Source of the DNA: Methanobrevibacter sp.
GTDB taxonomy: Archaea > Methanobacteriota > Methanobacteria > Methanobacteriales > Methanobacteriaceae
Length of the DNA stretch: 64,000 nt
Assembly (NCBI GenBank): GCA_017646885.1
Contig: JAGCLR010000363.1
Location: 62,001 to 126,000, forward strand
Reading direction: 5' to 3'
Under the pieces are notes generated by a model that saw only the letters and a program-made list of their open reading frames with translations, had not been told where the DNA came from and ran no database searches. Shown piece after piece: positions 37,438-46,313 of this stretch. The position numbers and the translations under genes were made by a program. Position 1 is the first letter of the stretch. Every line of letters starts with the position of its first letter.

Positions 37438-39681
37438 TTGGTAGATATTTTTGTAAAAGACAAAAAGCTATTTGTAAAATCTGAGTATGACAGAAAACTT
37501 CTAGAGTTTATGCGAAGTAGACCTAAACGGTTTTGGAATAAAGAAGAACGACAATGGGAAATTCCAGAAAATGAACTAGAAAATTTACTTCCTGTTATAG
37601 AAGGTTATGATTATATCATTAGATATGATGATAGCAGAGAAGATTTTATATCGAATACAAAAATAGATATTGGCAAACCAATAATTGAAAATGTTGTTCC
37701 TGAATGGTATAATTACAAAACAAAACCATTTCAACATCAGATAGAAGGTATTTCTTACGGACTAACTCATGATAAGTTTCTACTTGCTGATGAGCAAGGT
37801 TGTATTGACGGAAATATGGAAGTAGACGCTATAACTGAATTTGGAAAATTTAAAGGTATTTTAACAGATCTATTCCATATGTATATATCTTCTTTAGATA
37901 AAAATAAGTATAAGATACTTTGTTATATAGGTGGATGTTTACTTGATTATTATCCGATAGATAAGATAGTGTATTCCGGAGAAAAGGATTGTTACGGATT
38001 ACAATTAGAGGATGATACTTACATCATAGGAACACCAGATCATGAAATTCTAACTGATAAAGGATATATACCATTGAAAGATGTTGTTGATCCTAATTTT
38101 ACAACATATGTGTATACACAAGATGTTAATGTTCCAACATTTGTTAAAAAAGTAAAGGCAGCCACTCTTTATTATGTTGGAACAAAGAGTGTATATGACA
38201 TTGTTATGAAAGACCCTTTTAGAAATTTTGTTGCAAATAACATAATAGTACACAACTGCGGAAAAACCAAGACTTGTTTAGACTTATCACAAATTCGTAA
38301 AAAAGAAAATAACGTCAGACACACATTGATAATAGCCTGCGTCAATAGTTTGAAGTATAACTGGTATTCCGAAGTAATTAAACATACTGATGATAAACCA
38401 TATATTCTTGGAACAAGGTATACAAAGTCTGGAAAGGAATATATAGGGTCAAATGAGGATCGTTTAAAAGATATTGAAAATATTGGTAGAAATAGGACCA
38501 TTGATGATTGTTATTACATTATAACAAACATTGAAACTCTTAGATATACTAAGACATTAAAAGTTCCACTTAAAACAAAAAAGAATGGTTCTCAAAGATT
38601 TAAAAAGGTTACAATGTTTCCTATTGTTGAAGCTATACAAAAACAAATAAAAGATGGAAACATAAATATGATAATTGCCGATGAGAGTCACAGGCTGAAG
38701 AACGCAGCTAGTTTATCTGGAAAAGCATTACTTGCATTAACTTGCGATTATCAAGTATCCCTAACAGGAACACCAGTTATGAATAATCCAATAGATGTAT
38801 ACACAACACTACATTGGATAGGATATGAAAAACATAGTTTATTTCAATTTCGACAACACTATTGTATTTTCGGTGGTTTTGGAAATCATCAAATAGTTGG
38901 ATACAAGAATCTGCCAGAACTGCAAGCTGTTTTAGATAAGTGTATGTTACGACGACTAAAATCAGATGTACTAGATTTACCTGAAAAAATCTATATTGAT
39001 GATTATGTTGAAATGACACGGGAGCAAATAAAACTATATGAAGATGTAAGAGAAAACATAATTAACAATATTGATAAAATAAAATTAAGCCCGAACCCAT
39101 TAGTACAACTTATTAGACTAAGACAGGTGACTGGTAATCCAAGTCTATTAAGCACTAAGGTAAAAGGAATAAGTCCGAAGTTTGAAAGAATGTTACAAAT
39201 TATAGAGGATGTGATTGAAAATGGTAAGAAGTGTTTAGTGTTCAGTAACTGGACAGACACAATAAACCCTGCTTATGAACTCTGTGTTGATAAAAATTAT
39301 AATCCTGCATTATACACAGGAGAAAATAAAGACACAAGAGAGCAGGAAAAAGAGAGGTTTATGAGTGATCCGAATTGTAAAGTATTATTTGGTACAATGG
39401 GAGCTATGGGAACCGGTCTTACATTAACAGCGGCAACCACAGTAATATTTTTAGATGAACCGTGGAACAGAGCTATAAAAGATCAATGTGAGGACAGAGT
39501 TCATAGAATAGGAACTAATGAAAGCCCGAATATAATTACAATTATGTGCAAAGGAACAATAGATGAAAAAATTCATGATATTGTATACCGAAAAGGAAAA
39601 CTGTCAGATATTTTAATTGATAAGGAAGAAGATATATTTAAAAATCCAAAGTTAGTCAATTACTTACTGTCTATTGATTAA
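37438..39681 (+). CDS. SNF2/HARP-type helicase, intein-containing
   Basis: This ATP-dependent DNA translocase is 747 residues, or 595 after removal of a 152-residue intein. Start TTG 37438 lies 7 bases after GGGAGG (37425-37430). The N-terminal ~60 residues (SEYDRKLLEFMRSRPKRF, then RQWEIP) resemble the HARP domain of SMARCAL1-like annealing helicases. After splicing the P-loop reads DEQGCGKTKT. Motif II is DESHRLKNA, motif III VSLTGTPV, motif VI DRVHRIGT. The DESH box and QGCGKT loop mark the SNF2 group. In phages such enzymes remodel forks and help recombination-dependent replication (UvsW-like role), which is inference here. Confidence 0.9.
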   Translation: MVDIFVKDKKLFVKSEYDRKLLEFMRSRPKRFWNKEERQWEIPENELENLLPVIEGYDYIIRYDDSREDFISNTKIDIGKPIIENVVPEWYNYKTKPFQHQIEGISYGLTHDKFLLADEQGCIDGNMEVDAITEFGKFKGILTDLFHMYISSLDKNKYKILCYIGGCLLDYYPIDKIVYSGEKDCYGLQLEDDTYIIGTPDHEILTDKGYIPLKDVVDPNFTTYVYTQDVNVPTFVKKVKAATLYYVGTKSVYDIVMKDPFRNFVANNIIVHNCGKTKTCLDLSQIRKKENNVRHTLIIACVNSLKYNWYSEVIKHTDDKPYILGTRYTKSGKEYIGSNEDRLKDIENIGRNRTIDDCYYIITNIETLRYTKTLKVPLKTKKNGSQRFKKVTMFPIVEAIQKQIKDGNINMIIADESHRLKNAASLSGKALLALTCDYQVSLTGTPVMNNPIDVYTTLHWIGYEKHSLFQFRQHYCIFGGFGNHQIVGYKNLPELQAVLDKCMLRRLKSDVLDLPEKIYIDDYVEMTREQIKLYEDVRENIINNIDKIKLSPNPLVQLIRLRQVTGNPSLLSTKVKGISPKFERMLQIIEDVIENGKKCLVFSNWTDTINPAYELCVDKNYNPALYTGENKDTREQEKERFMSDPNCKVLFGTMGAMGTGLTLTAATTVIFLDEPWNRAIKDQCEDRVHRIGTNESPNIITIMCKGTIDEKIHDIVYRKGKLSDILIDKEEDIFKNPKLVNYLLSID
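37801..38256 (+). mobile_element. Mini-intein in the P-loop of the helicase (152 aa)
   Basis: The element starts with Cys (CIDGNMEVDAI, block A), has TPDH (block B), and ends VYDIVMKDPFRNF (block F) and IIVHN (block G), with Cys as +1 residue. The host join is DEQG|CGKTKT, the middle of the Walker A motif, so the helicase is inactive until splicing. It has no endonuclease domain. All splicing residues are present. Confidence 0.92.
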
Positions 39682-39712
39682 ACAACTTAATTTAATACAG
39701 GAGGAATATTAA

Positions 39713-40030
39713 ATGATTAAGGATAATGAAAAGCTGCTTACGGCAAGCAAGGTTGCACAGGAACTTGATATTAGTACAAAAACTCTAAATAATTGGTATA
39801 TGTGGTATTATGATGATACGATTGAAAAACCGAAGAACTTTCCAAAACTCCCCGATTTTATTCAGGAATACCCAAAAGGACCTAGATATTGGACAATCGA
39901 GGATGTTGTGCAACTAAAGAAATTTCAGGCTTGGAGACCTACTGGACGGGCAGGAGTAATGGGAAGAGTTTCTGAAAAATATTATGGCACAAAGCGTTAT
40001 GCAAAAAAGGAGACAAAAGATGAAGGTTAA
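39713..40030 (+). CDS. MerR-like winged-helix DNA-binding protein
   Basis: This 105-residue protein starts at ATG 39713 behind AGGAGG. Residues 8-30 (LTASKVAQELDISTKTLNNW) form a MerR/excisionase-type helix-turn-helix. A central WTIEDVVQLKKFQAW helix is typical of the same family. The basic C-terminus may add DNA contacts. It overlaps the next gene by 11 bases. A transcription regulator or a replication accessory are both possible. Confidence 0.7.
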   Translation: MIKDNEKLLTASKVAQELDISTKTLNNWYMWYYDDTIEKPKNFPKLPDFIQEYPKGPRYWTIEDVVQLKKFQAWRPTGRAGVMGRVSEKYYGTKRYAKKETKDEG

Positions 40031-40445
40031 GGAAGAAATTATCCTAACGGATGATCAAAAACAGCAGTTGAATGAGTTGTCAGAGCAGTTTATGGATGCT
40101 TGCAATCAGTACACCTCTGCCGATAACAAGAAGAAAGCTCTAAATACTGTTATTAAAAGTTTAATGGCAGATTTTGGTGTAAATAAATTTGTATCGGATT
40201 CAAATGTGTCACTTAGTATGTCGTCAAGACCAAATATTGTATTTGATGAAGATAAACTATTGGCTTTATGTAAAGAGTTGAATATTGACGGACTTGTAAA
40301 AACAAAAGAATATGTAGATATGAATGTCTTAGAATCTGCAATGTATCATGATTCAACTCTTAAAACAAGACTAAAGGAAGTTCAAATTGTAAAGCCTGAT
40401 GTAGTTACATTAAAATGCACACAAAAGAAACCACTTAATGAGTAA
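40020..40445 (+). CDS. Unknown protein in replication module
   Basis: This 141-residue protein starts at ATG 40020, 7 bases after AAGGAG; the upstream ATG at 39984 lies before that site. It is Lys/Asp/Ser-rich with N-terminal helices (QQLNELSEQFMDACNQYTSA) and a mixed second half. It overlaps the MerR-like gene, so the two are probably co-translated. I recognise no family. Confidence 0.6.
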   Translation: MKVKEEIILTDDQKQQLNELSEQFMDACNQYTSADNKKKALNTVIKSLMADFGVNKFVSDSNVSLSMSSRPNIVFDEDKLLALCKELNIDGLVKTKEYVDMNVLESAMYHDSTLKTRLKEVQIVKPDVVTLKCTQKKPLNE

Positions 40446-40491
40446 CAGATTTGTTTTAAATGTAAAATCTGAAAAAAGTTCTAAAAAAGTC

Positions 40492-40520
40492 TTGACTTTT
40501 GTTGGGGTTTGTGTTACACT
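40492..40520 (+). promoter_or_regulatory. Sigma-A type promoter of a short structured transcript
   Basis: TTGACT (40492-40497), 17 bases, TACACT (40515-40520) preceded by TGTGT. A terminator lies only about 90 bases beyond the predicted start, so the default product is a short RNA. Confidence 0.85.
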
Positions 40521-40526
40521 AAAAAC

Positions 40527-40656
40527 AAGAAAAATTGTTGATTGCCCCAACAATTTAAGATAACTTTTGGTAAGAATAATAGTAACCACTATTATTTTTA
40601 TATAATCGAAATCGTTCAGTTAATTGGGGGCAAAGCAATTAGCTGAACGATTTTTT
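40527..40656 (+). ncRNA. Candidate ~130-nt small RNA or attenuator leader
   Basis: The segment between promoter and terminator holds three hairpins. The first is AAATTGTTG (40532-40540) with CAACAATTT (40548-40556). The second is AATAATAGT (40575-40583) with ACTATTATT (40588-40596). The third is the 17-bp terminator stem at 40609-40653. TTGCCCC in the first hairpin loop is complementary to GGGGCAA in the terminator loop (40627-40633), so a kissing interaction could form. It lies in front of the replication gene block starting at 40681. It could act in trans, or control read-through into that block. Confidence 0.6.
40609..40656 (+). terminator. Strong rho-independent terminator
   Basis: AAATCGTTCAGTTAATT (40609-40625) pairs with AATTAGCTGAACGATTT (40637-40653) through 17 pairs including one G.U, followed by a T-run to 40656. 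The loop is GGGGGCAAAGC. It ends transcripts from the 40492 promoter just before the gene at 40681. Confidence 0.9.
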
Positions 40657-40680
40657 GACTTTATAAGGAAAGGTGATAGT

Positions 40681-41208
40681 ATGCCACTTAATGCCTACAT
40701 CAATTTTAACAAAGAACATCCTGAAGATAAGAATGATGTTTTTGTTCAAAAGTACATTGAAAAAGAAGAAAAGCTACAGCAAAAGATCCTAGAGGAATTG
40801 AAGGTAGGCGGTAGTGAAGACTATAATGAAAACATATCACTATTTCCACTCGGTAAAATTCCATCCCCAGTAAGAATTCCTGCATGGATGTTTCGTAAAT
40901 ATCCAGAAACACCCAATCTCGAATTAGACGATATCGAAAAAGTAGCTATGGCTCATGTAATCCATTTTACAAATTGTGATAATTATACAGGGTACATTGA
41001 GTGCTCTGGTCATATTGAAAATTGGTGTAAATGTAGTGTCGCAGCGGCACATAACGCTTTGAAGAAATTGGAAAAGAAGGGATTCATTACCTCTCATGTG
41101 TTAGATCCTGATGATTGTAGAGGGCACAAAAGAAACTTAGGATATTTTGTAAACATTGCTTATTTACATAAACTTCTAAGCCTTTATAAAATGGACATCT
41201 GGACATAA
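40681..41208 (+). CDS. Winged-helix replication protein (small)
   Basis: This 175-residue protein starts at ATG 40681 behind AAGGAAAGGTGAT; the TTG at 40624 lies in the terminator. The C-terminal half has a winged helix (CSVAAAHNALKKLEKKGFIT), like phage replication initiators of the DnaD/RepA type. A Cys/His cluster (CDNYTGYIECSGHIENWCKC) lies just before it and may bind zinc. It heads the block of initiator-like, loader and helicase genes, so an origin-binding or primosome role is likely; that is inference. Confidence 0.65.
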   Translation: MPLNAYINFNKEHPEDKNDVFVQKYIEKEEKLQQKILEELKVGGSEDYNENISLFPLGKIPSPVRIPAWMFRKYPETPNLELDDIEKVAMAHVIHFTNCDNYTGYIECSGHIENWCKCSVAAAHNALKKLEKKGFITSHVLDPDDCRGHKRNLGYFVNIAYLHKLLSLYKMDIWT

Positions 41209-41246
41209 CATAAAATCATTTAAAAATTTCTAAGAGGGTGAGGATA

Positions 41247-42872
41247 TTGCAACAGAATGGAAAATCTAAAGCACCTACTATAGTAATGTGGTCATGGATG
41301 AGAGAAGTATTAGAATTAACAGGAACAGAACTTCTTTTATTTTCATATATATTTGCTCAAACATTTGATAAGGTGCATAAGTGTTGGACTTGTTTAGCAG
41401 ATATGGAAGTTTGGTTTGGAATAACTAGACAAACAATTTCAAGAAATATTGATAAGTTAGTCGAGAAGAATTTTATTAAAAAGATTTGCAAAGCAGACGA
41501 TAATAAGTTTTTTATAAAGCATAATTGCTATTTCGCAAATATTGATTATATAACAGAGTTGTGTGAAAATTCGGATTATGATAATTATCAGAATTTTTTA
41601 GACTCTTACCGCAATATTCTTAAACAGAAATTCCCAGAGGACGGAAAGCAAATAGATGAATATTTGAATGAACTATCATCTTGGCATCAGAATAAAGATA
41701 TAAAAGTGTGCATAACATTAAATGAATTAGCAAAACTTTTATCTTCTAATAATGAAACTGGAAATAACATATCTGAGATGTTGGATATTATACATAAAGA
41801 AAAGAAAGAAAAACGGACAGCAGAAAAGGAATACATTATAAAAGAGTCTTCAAATAATATTGAACAACCTGACCCTGTTCTTTTTGAAAAACCAAAGAAG
41901 AAAAGAACATCCAAAAAAGCTCAAAGAGAAGAATGGTATCTAACTAAAAAAGAAATGTCTAGCAGTTTTGTAATGTTAAATGCTGGAGGAGATAGTGAAT
42001 TACAAATGCTGCTAGACAATTTCTTAGACACTGATAATGGAAGAAGTTACACTCCCATTCAGTGGGAACAGCAACTTGATAATTTATATAGATATGGAAG
42101 AACAGTTCCTAGAATGATCGAAGGTGTTAGAAATTCCTTTATGAACAACTACCGTGCGCTATATATTCCTGATAGAAATGAGGTTGACATTGAATTAAAG
42201 TTAGCTGAAATAAATACATATGTCAGGGATGAAGGAGAGGATAACACAGAACTTAAAAAGTACCTTGAAGCATATGTAGTTGAGACACCAAAAGGTAAAA
42301 GTGCAACACTTAATCAGTTTAAATTAAAACTTGCTGATCTGTCAAGAATATGCCCTAAAACTGAACAGAAAGTGGAAAGTGTTAAATTTTCATATATGAA
42401 TTCATATGCATCACTGGCATATACATCTACGGCGGTACAAACTGCTAAGAGTACAGAGATAGACATGAAAGAAAAAACAAGGGCAATTCAAAACTTCATT
42501 GCAAGTGGATATTATTATTTAAAGCCAGATATTCAAAAGTATCTTACTATGTATATTGAAGAAACTGAGAATGGGAAGAGTATGAGTGCTTCAGCATTTG
42601 AATTAGCACTTGATAATTTCAGGTTGTTCTGTTTAGATGACGATGACAAAATCACAAAACTTAAACTTGCCATTCAGAATAATTACAATAAACTTGCAAC
42701 GGAAGATTTTGCTGAAACAAATAAGTTAAAAGCACGTCACGAAACCAGAGAAGAAGAAGCGTATGAACGTGATAAGAGAAGGTATTCCGCTGTAAAGCAA
42801 GAGCAGAGAATTCACCCAAATAATGAATTGGTTAAAGGTGTTGATACATCTAAATTCATAAGAAGGAGCTAA
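41247..42872 (+). CDS. Winged-helix replication initiator-like protein (large)
   Basis: This 541-residue protein starts at TTG 41247, 8 bases after AGAGGG. Near residues 60-85 a winged helix (FGITRQTISRNIDKLVEKNF) follows an LLFSYIFAQTF helix, as in helix-turn-helix initiators. A basic, low-complexity linker (KPKKKRTSKKAQREEW) leads to two similar C-terminal repeats (around residues 270-370 and 400-485; compare YLEAYVVETPKGKSATLNQF and YLTMYIEETENGKSMSASAF). It sits directly before the helicase loader. The repeats resemble DnaD-type helicase-interacting modules, but this is uncertain. Confidence 0.65.
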   Translation: MQQNGKSKAPTIVMWSWMREVLELTGTELLLFSYIFAQTFDKVHKCWTCLADMEVWFGITRQTISRNIDKLVEKNFIKKICKADDNKFFIKHNCYFANIDYITELCENSDYDNYQNFLDSYRNILKQKFPEDGKQIDEYLNELSSWHQNKDIKVCITLNELAKLLSSNNETGNNISEMLDIIHKEKKEKRTAEKEYIIKESSNNIEQPDPVLFEKPKKKRTSKKAQREEWYLTKKEMSSSFVMLNAGGDSELQMLLDNFLDTDNGRSYTPIQWEQQLDNLYRYGRTVPRMIEGVRNSFMNNYRALYIPDRNEVDIELKLAEINTYVRDEGEDNTELKKYLEAYVVETPKGKSATLNQFKLKLADLSRICPKTEQKVESVKFSYMNSYASLAYTSTAVQTAKSTEIDMKEKTRAIQNFIASGYYYLKPDIQKYLTMYIEETENGKSMSASAFELALDNFRLFCLDDDDKITKLKLAIQNNYNKLATEDFAETNKLKARHETREEEAYERDKRRYSAVKQEQRIHPNNELVKGVDTSKFIRRS

Positions 42873-42877
42873 GTACT

Positions 42878-43648
42878 ATGAGAGATGACTTTTATGTAAG
42901 ACGAGAGGATAATGAAAATTGTTGGTATAAAGATTTCTGTGAAAAATATGGAACTTCAGATTGTAAGTACACCTGCAAGAAGTTTACGCAAACTGATTAT
43001 ATGTTTCAATTAAGTAATCTTCCAAAAAGATGGTGGAAGCCAGTAAAAGTATCTACAGATTTTCTGAGTGACTATTCAGCAGAGATTCTTAATACGATTG
43101 TTGCAGATTGTGAATTTTTTGTATTAAGTGGATTTAATTTGTATTTATATGGTCATGTAGGTGTTGGAAAAACGTCTTGGGCGATTAAGATTATGAATAG
43201 ATTCATCGCTGACATCGCAGAAAGAAATGATTTCACACCACGGGCAATTTATGTAAATGTTCCATCTTTTCTAAGAGATGCAAAACTTCATATGAAATAT
43301 GTTGATAATAATTATCTTGAATTTTTAAAAACAATTCAAACCTGTAATCTTGTTGTGTGGGATGAAATTGGTCAAACTGATCCAACGAATTTTGAATCAC
43401 AGTGGCTTTATTCCTATATAAATGAAAGAATATTTGCAGGAAAAAGCAATATATTTACAAGTAATTTATCTCCTGATAAATTGAGGGAAATTGACAAACG
43501 ACTTGAGTCGAGAATTTGTCAAGGTTCGGATTGTATTGAAGTTGAGGGAGAAGATATGCGTCCCAAAACAACATATACATCATATATGAGTCAGGAGGTT
43601 AATGACGATGGTACAGATACAGATACTGAACAAGATACTGAGATCTAA
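42878..43648 (+). CDS. DnaC/IstB-type helicase loader ATPase
   Basis: This 256-residue AAA+ protein has Walker A GHVGVGKTSW, Walker B NLVVWDEIG, and sensor/arginine region IFTSNLSPDKLREIDKRLES, diagnostic of the DnaC/DnaI loader group. An N-terminal Cys-rich segment (CWYKDFCEKYGTSDCKYTCK) may bind zinc, as in DnaI. It overlaps the DnaB-type helicase gene by 41 bases, so loader and helicase are co-translated. Confidence 0.88.
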   Translation: MRDDFYVRREDNENCWYKDFCEKYGTSDCKYTCKKFTQTDYMFQLSNLPKRWWKPVKVSTDFLSDYSAEILNTIVADCEFFVLSGFNLYLYGHVGVGKTSWAIKIMNRFIADIAERNDFTPRAIYVNVPSFLRDAKLHMKYVDNNYLEFLKTIQTCNLVVWDEIGQTDPTNFESQWLYSYINERIFAGKSNIFTSNLSPDKLREIDKRLESRICQGSDCIEVEGEDMRPKTTYTSYMSQEVNDDGTDTDTEQDTEI

Positions 43649-44933
43649 ATCATTAGATATTGTATTTGACAATGATTTAACCCCAGAGCACTTTGGGGAA
43701 TATTCAGATCATTTCAAATTTATAATGGAACATTATAAGCAGTATGGTAATGTTCCTGATATGGCAACTTTTGTAGATACATTTGATGATTTTGACGTTT
43801 TAGAGGTAACAGAAACAGACGATTATTTAATTGATAAAGTCAGTGAGGAATATGAGTATGCTAACTTTGTTCCAGTAATAAAGAAAGCTGCGGAGTTGTT
43901 AAAAACGAATTCCTTAGAGGCTATAGACTATTTAAAAACATCTATAACAACTATAGGGTTATCAGGTGCTACACTTGGAACAGATATTATCAAGGATGCA
44001 CAATTAAGATTAGAACAGTATCAAAAGAAAAAGAATTCTACCGAGCCTTGGATGAGACCAACAGGATTTAAAGAACTTGATGAACAAATCGGTGGTTTAA
44101 CTCCAGGTGAGGAATTTATGGTTATTGTTGCAAGAACAAATAATGGTAAATCGTGGGTTCTTTGTAAAATGCTTGAACATAACTGGAAGGTCGGTGCTAA
44201 TGTAGGTTATATATCTCCAGAAATGAGTGCCGATCTTATTGGATATAGATTCGATACATTAACTGCACACTTTTCTAATTTTGCTTTATATACAGGTAGA
44301 GATGTTGAAGGAGATTATGAACAACACATTAAAAATCTAATGGAAAATTCAAATAACTCATTTATTGTCGCAACTCCATTAGAGTTTAATAAGAAGATAA
44401 CAATTTCCAAGTTGAGAAAGTTCTGTTTAAAGAATAAAATAGATGTTCTTGGAATAGACGGTATTACTTACTTAACAGACGAAAGATATCATCGCGGAGA
44501 TAATAAAACAACTTCTTTGACTAACATCAGTGAAGACCTTATGAGTTTAAGTTGTGAATTAAAGATTCCGATTATCGCAGTTGTTCAGGCTAATAGAAGT
44601 GGTGTTGAAGAAGATGGTAGTGTTCCGTCACTTGAAAGCATTCGTGATTCAGATGGTATTTCACACAATGCATCAAAAGTATTGTCAATAAGACAGTCCA
44701 ATAATAAATTGAAAATGGAAATCACAAAGGCTAGAAATTGCAAGGTTGGTGTTAAACTTTGTTACGACTGGAATATTGATGTCGGTGAGTTTACATATGA
44801 TGCAAGTGCTGGTGACTTTGAAGAAACATTGGAAACCTCTGAATCAAGACAAAGAAATGCAAGACAACAACCACAAACAGAAAATAAACAACCTTTAGTC
44901 GCAAGAAGAGGAAGTTCTTCAAATCCATTTTAA
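43608..44933 (+). CDS. Replicative DNA helicase, DnaB/gp41-like
   Basis: This 441-residue hexameric fork helicase uses ATG 43608, 9 bases after AGGAGG; the ATG at 43602 is only 3 bases away. Walker A is VARTNNGKSW, Walker B LGIDGITYL, followed by the VQANRSG and ISHNASKVLSIRQ motifs of RecA-like hexameric helicases. The N-terminal ~150 residues form a helical primase-binding collar. The C-terminus is Gln/Arg-rich. No intein is present. Loader and primase genes flank it. Confidence 0.9.
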   Translation: MVQIQILNKILRSKSLDIVFDNDLTPEHFGEYSDHFKFIMEHYKQYGNVPDMATFVDTFDDFDVLEVTETDDYLIDKVSEEYEYANFVPVIKKAAELLKTNSLEAIDYLKTSITTIGLSGATLGTDIIKDAQLRLEQYQKKKNSTEPWMRPTGFKELDEQIGGLTPGEEFMVIVARTNNGKSWVLCKMLEHNWKVGANVGYISPEMSADLIGYRFDTLTAHFSNFALYTGRDVEGDYEQHIKNLMENSNNSFIVATPLEFNKKITISKLRKFCLKNKIDVLGIDGITYLTDERYHRGDNKTTSLTNISEDLMSLSCELKIPIIAVVQANRSGVEEDGSVPSLESIRDSDGISHNASKVLSIRQSNNKLKMEITKARNCKVGVKLCYDWNIDVGEFTYDASAGDFEETLETSESRQRNARQQPQTENKQPLVARRGSSSNPF

Positions 44934-44949
44934 AAAAGGTGATTTTTAA

Positions 44950-45225
44950 ATGAATAGTTTAATTATAGCTGTAAAAAAATTTACAAAGGAATATTTAAAG
45001 GAAAATCCTGATACGGTATTTAGAAATAGAGAACTTATTGTAGAGGAAGATGATGACGGTATTCAGGATCATAAAGTATATAGGTTTAAGTTAGGTGATG
45101 GTATAACACCCTACAAGAATCTTAAACACATTTCATCACTATATGCACTTCTTCCAAATGTTATATTTTATGACAATACTTATGAAAATTCTCTTACTGT
45201 AGAATTCACAGAGCAAGAGGAGTGA
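44950..45225 (+). CDS. Small protein with tail-fiber-like N-terminal motif
   Basis: This 91-residue protein lies between helicase and primase, behind AAAGGTGAT. It contains VYRFKLGDGITPYKNLKHIS. That resembles the 'kIGDGvTpyndL' motif common in phage tail-fiber and hyaluronidase-like proteins, but in a replication operon. Whether this is real kinship or chance is open. Otherwise unknown. Confidence 0.55.
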   Translation: MNSLIIAVKKFTKEYLKENPDTVFRNRELIVEEDDDGIQDHKVYRFKLGDGITPYKNLKHISSLYALLPNVIFYDNTYENSLTVEFTEQEE

Positions 45226-45231
45226 TCTTAA

Positions 45232-46254
45232 ATGTTTACTGTTTCAGGAATGCCAATATTGGCAGATGAAATGGAAGTTCTAACAGAGTTGAAATCACAG
45301 TTAGCCCTGAATGGAATTTATATGTTTAAATCTATAAAGCCGATAACTAATCATATTCAGTTTAGTTGCCCTTTTCATAAAGACGGACAAGAATCAAAAC
45401 CTTCTTGTGGGATAACAACTGTGGATGTTAAAACAGGTGATGGACACATTACAAAGGCAGGAACAGTTCATTGTTTTACTTGTCAAAGAGTATGTTCGCT
45501 TGAAGAAATGATTAGTTACTGTTTCGGCAAAAATGATTTTGGGGCATTTGGAACACAGTGGTTAAAAAAGAATTTTTTAACTGTGCAATATGAAAACAGA
45601 CAGGAGATTGATTTAGATTTAGATAGGGGTAAGAAAAAAGAGGTTAGGACAAAAAACTATGTTTCAGAAGAAGAGCTTGACAGTTATAGGTATGTTCACC
45701 CATATATACTTAATAGAAAAATTACCGAGGATGTAATTGATTTCTTTGATGTTGGTTATGACAGAGACTTTGTATTGAAATCAAAAAATGGAAAAGAGTA
45801 TCATTTAGAATGTATAACTTTTCCAGTTCGTGACATTACAGGAGGAACATTATTCATAGCAAGAAGATGTATAACTTCTAAACTATTTCATTATCCACAT
45901 GGTGTTATAAAACCTTTGTATGGTATTTATGAGTTATCATTACTTGAAAAGTATCCAGATGAAATAATAGTTTGTGAATCCATTATAAATTGTCTCACTT
46001 GTTGGAGTTATGGTAAATATGCTGTAGCGTTAAATGGAACATCTACACCAGAACAAATACAAGAACTTAAAAAACTACCGTGTAGAAAAATCATACTCGG
46101 ACTTGACCCAGATGCCGCCGGCAACAGAGGAAGAGAAAAGATCAAAAAGTATATTGGAAATAGTAAAATTGTAACTGATTTAATAATTCCAGAAGGAAAA
46201 GACATAAATGATTTAACTAAAGAAGAATTTGATAACCTTAAAGAAGGTTTGTAA
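45232..46254 (+). CDS. DNA primase with CHC2 zinc finger and Toprim domain
   Basis: This 340-residue DnaG-type primase makes RNA primers. The N-terminal zinc finger is CPFHKDG (CxxH) with HCFTCQ (CxxC), near residues 45-85. The Toprim domain has the acidic Glu in IIVCESIINC, then LNGTSTPEQ and LGLDPDAAGNRGREK. It is short compared with bacterial DnaG (about 600) and lacks the helicase-binding C-terminus. ATG 45232 follows AGAGGAGTGAT. It neighbours the helicase gene. Confidence 0.92.
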   Translation: MFTVSGMPILADEMEVLTELKSQLALNGIYMFKSIKPITNHIQFSCPFHKDGQESKPSCGITTVDVKTGDGHITKAGTVHCFTCQRVCSLEEMISYCFGKNDFGAFGTQWLKKNFLTVQYENRQEIDLDLDRGKKKEVRTKNYVSEEELDSYRYVHPYILNRKITEDVIDFFDVGYDRDFVLKSKNGKEYHLECITFPVRDITGGTLFIARRCITSKLFHYPHGVIKPLYGIYELSLLEKYPDEIIVCESIINCLTCWSYGKYAVALNGTSTPEQIQELKKLPCRKIILGLDPDAAGNRGREKIKKYIGNSKIVTDLIIPEGKDINDLTKEEFDNLKEGL

Positions 46255-46278
46255 AAAGAAAAAATTTATGAAAAACAC

Positions 46279-46307
46279 TTGACATTTGAACAAAAATGTG
46301 TTATAAC
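46279..46307 (+). promoter_or_regulatory. Sigma-A type promoter upstream of SSB leader
   Basis: TTGACA (46279-46284), 17 bases, TATAAC (46302-46307) preceded by TGTGT. Same design as the other seven. A terminator lies about 130 bases downstream, before the gene at 46556. Confidence 0.87.
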
Positions 46308-46313
46308 AAATAT

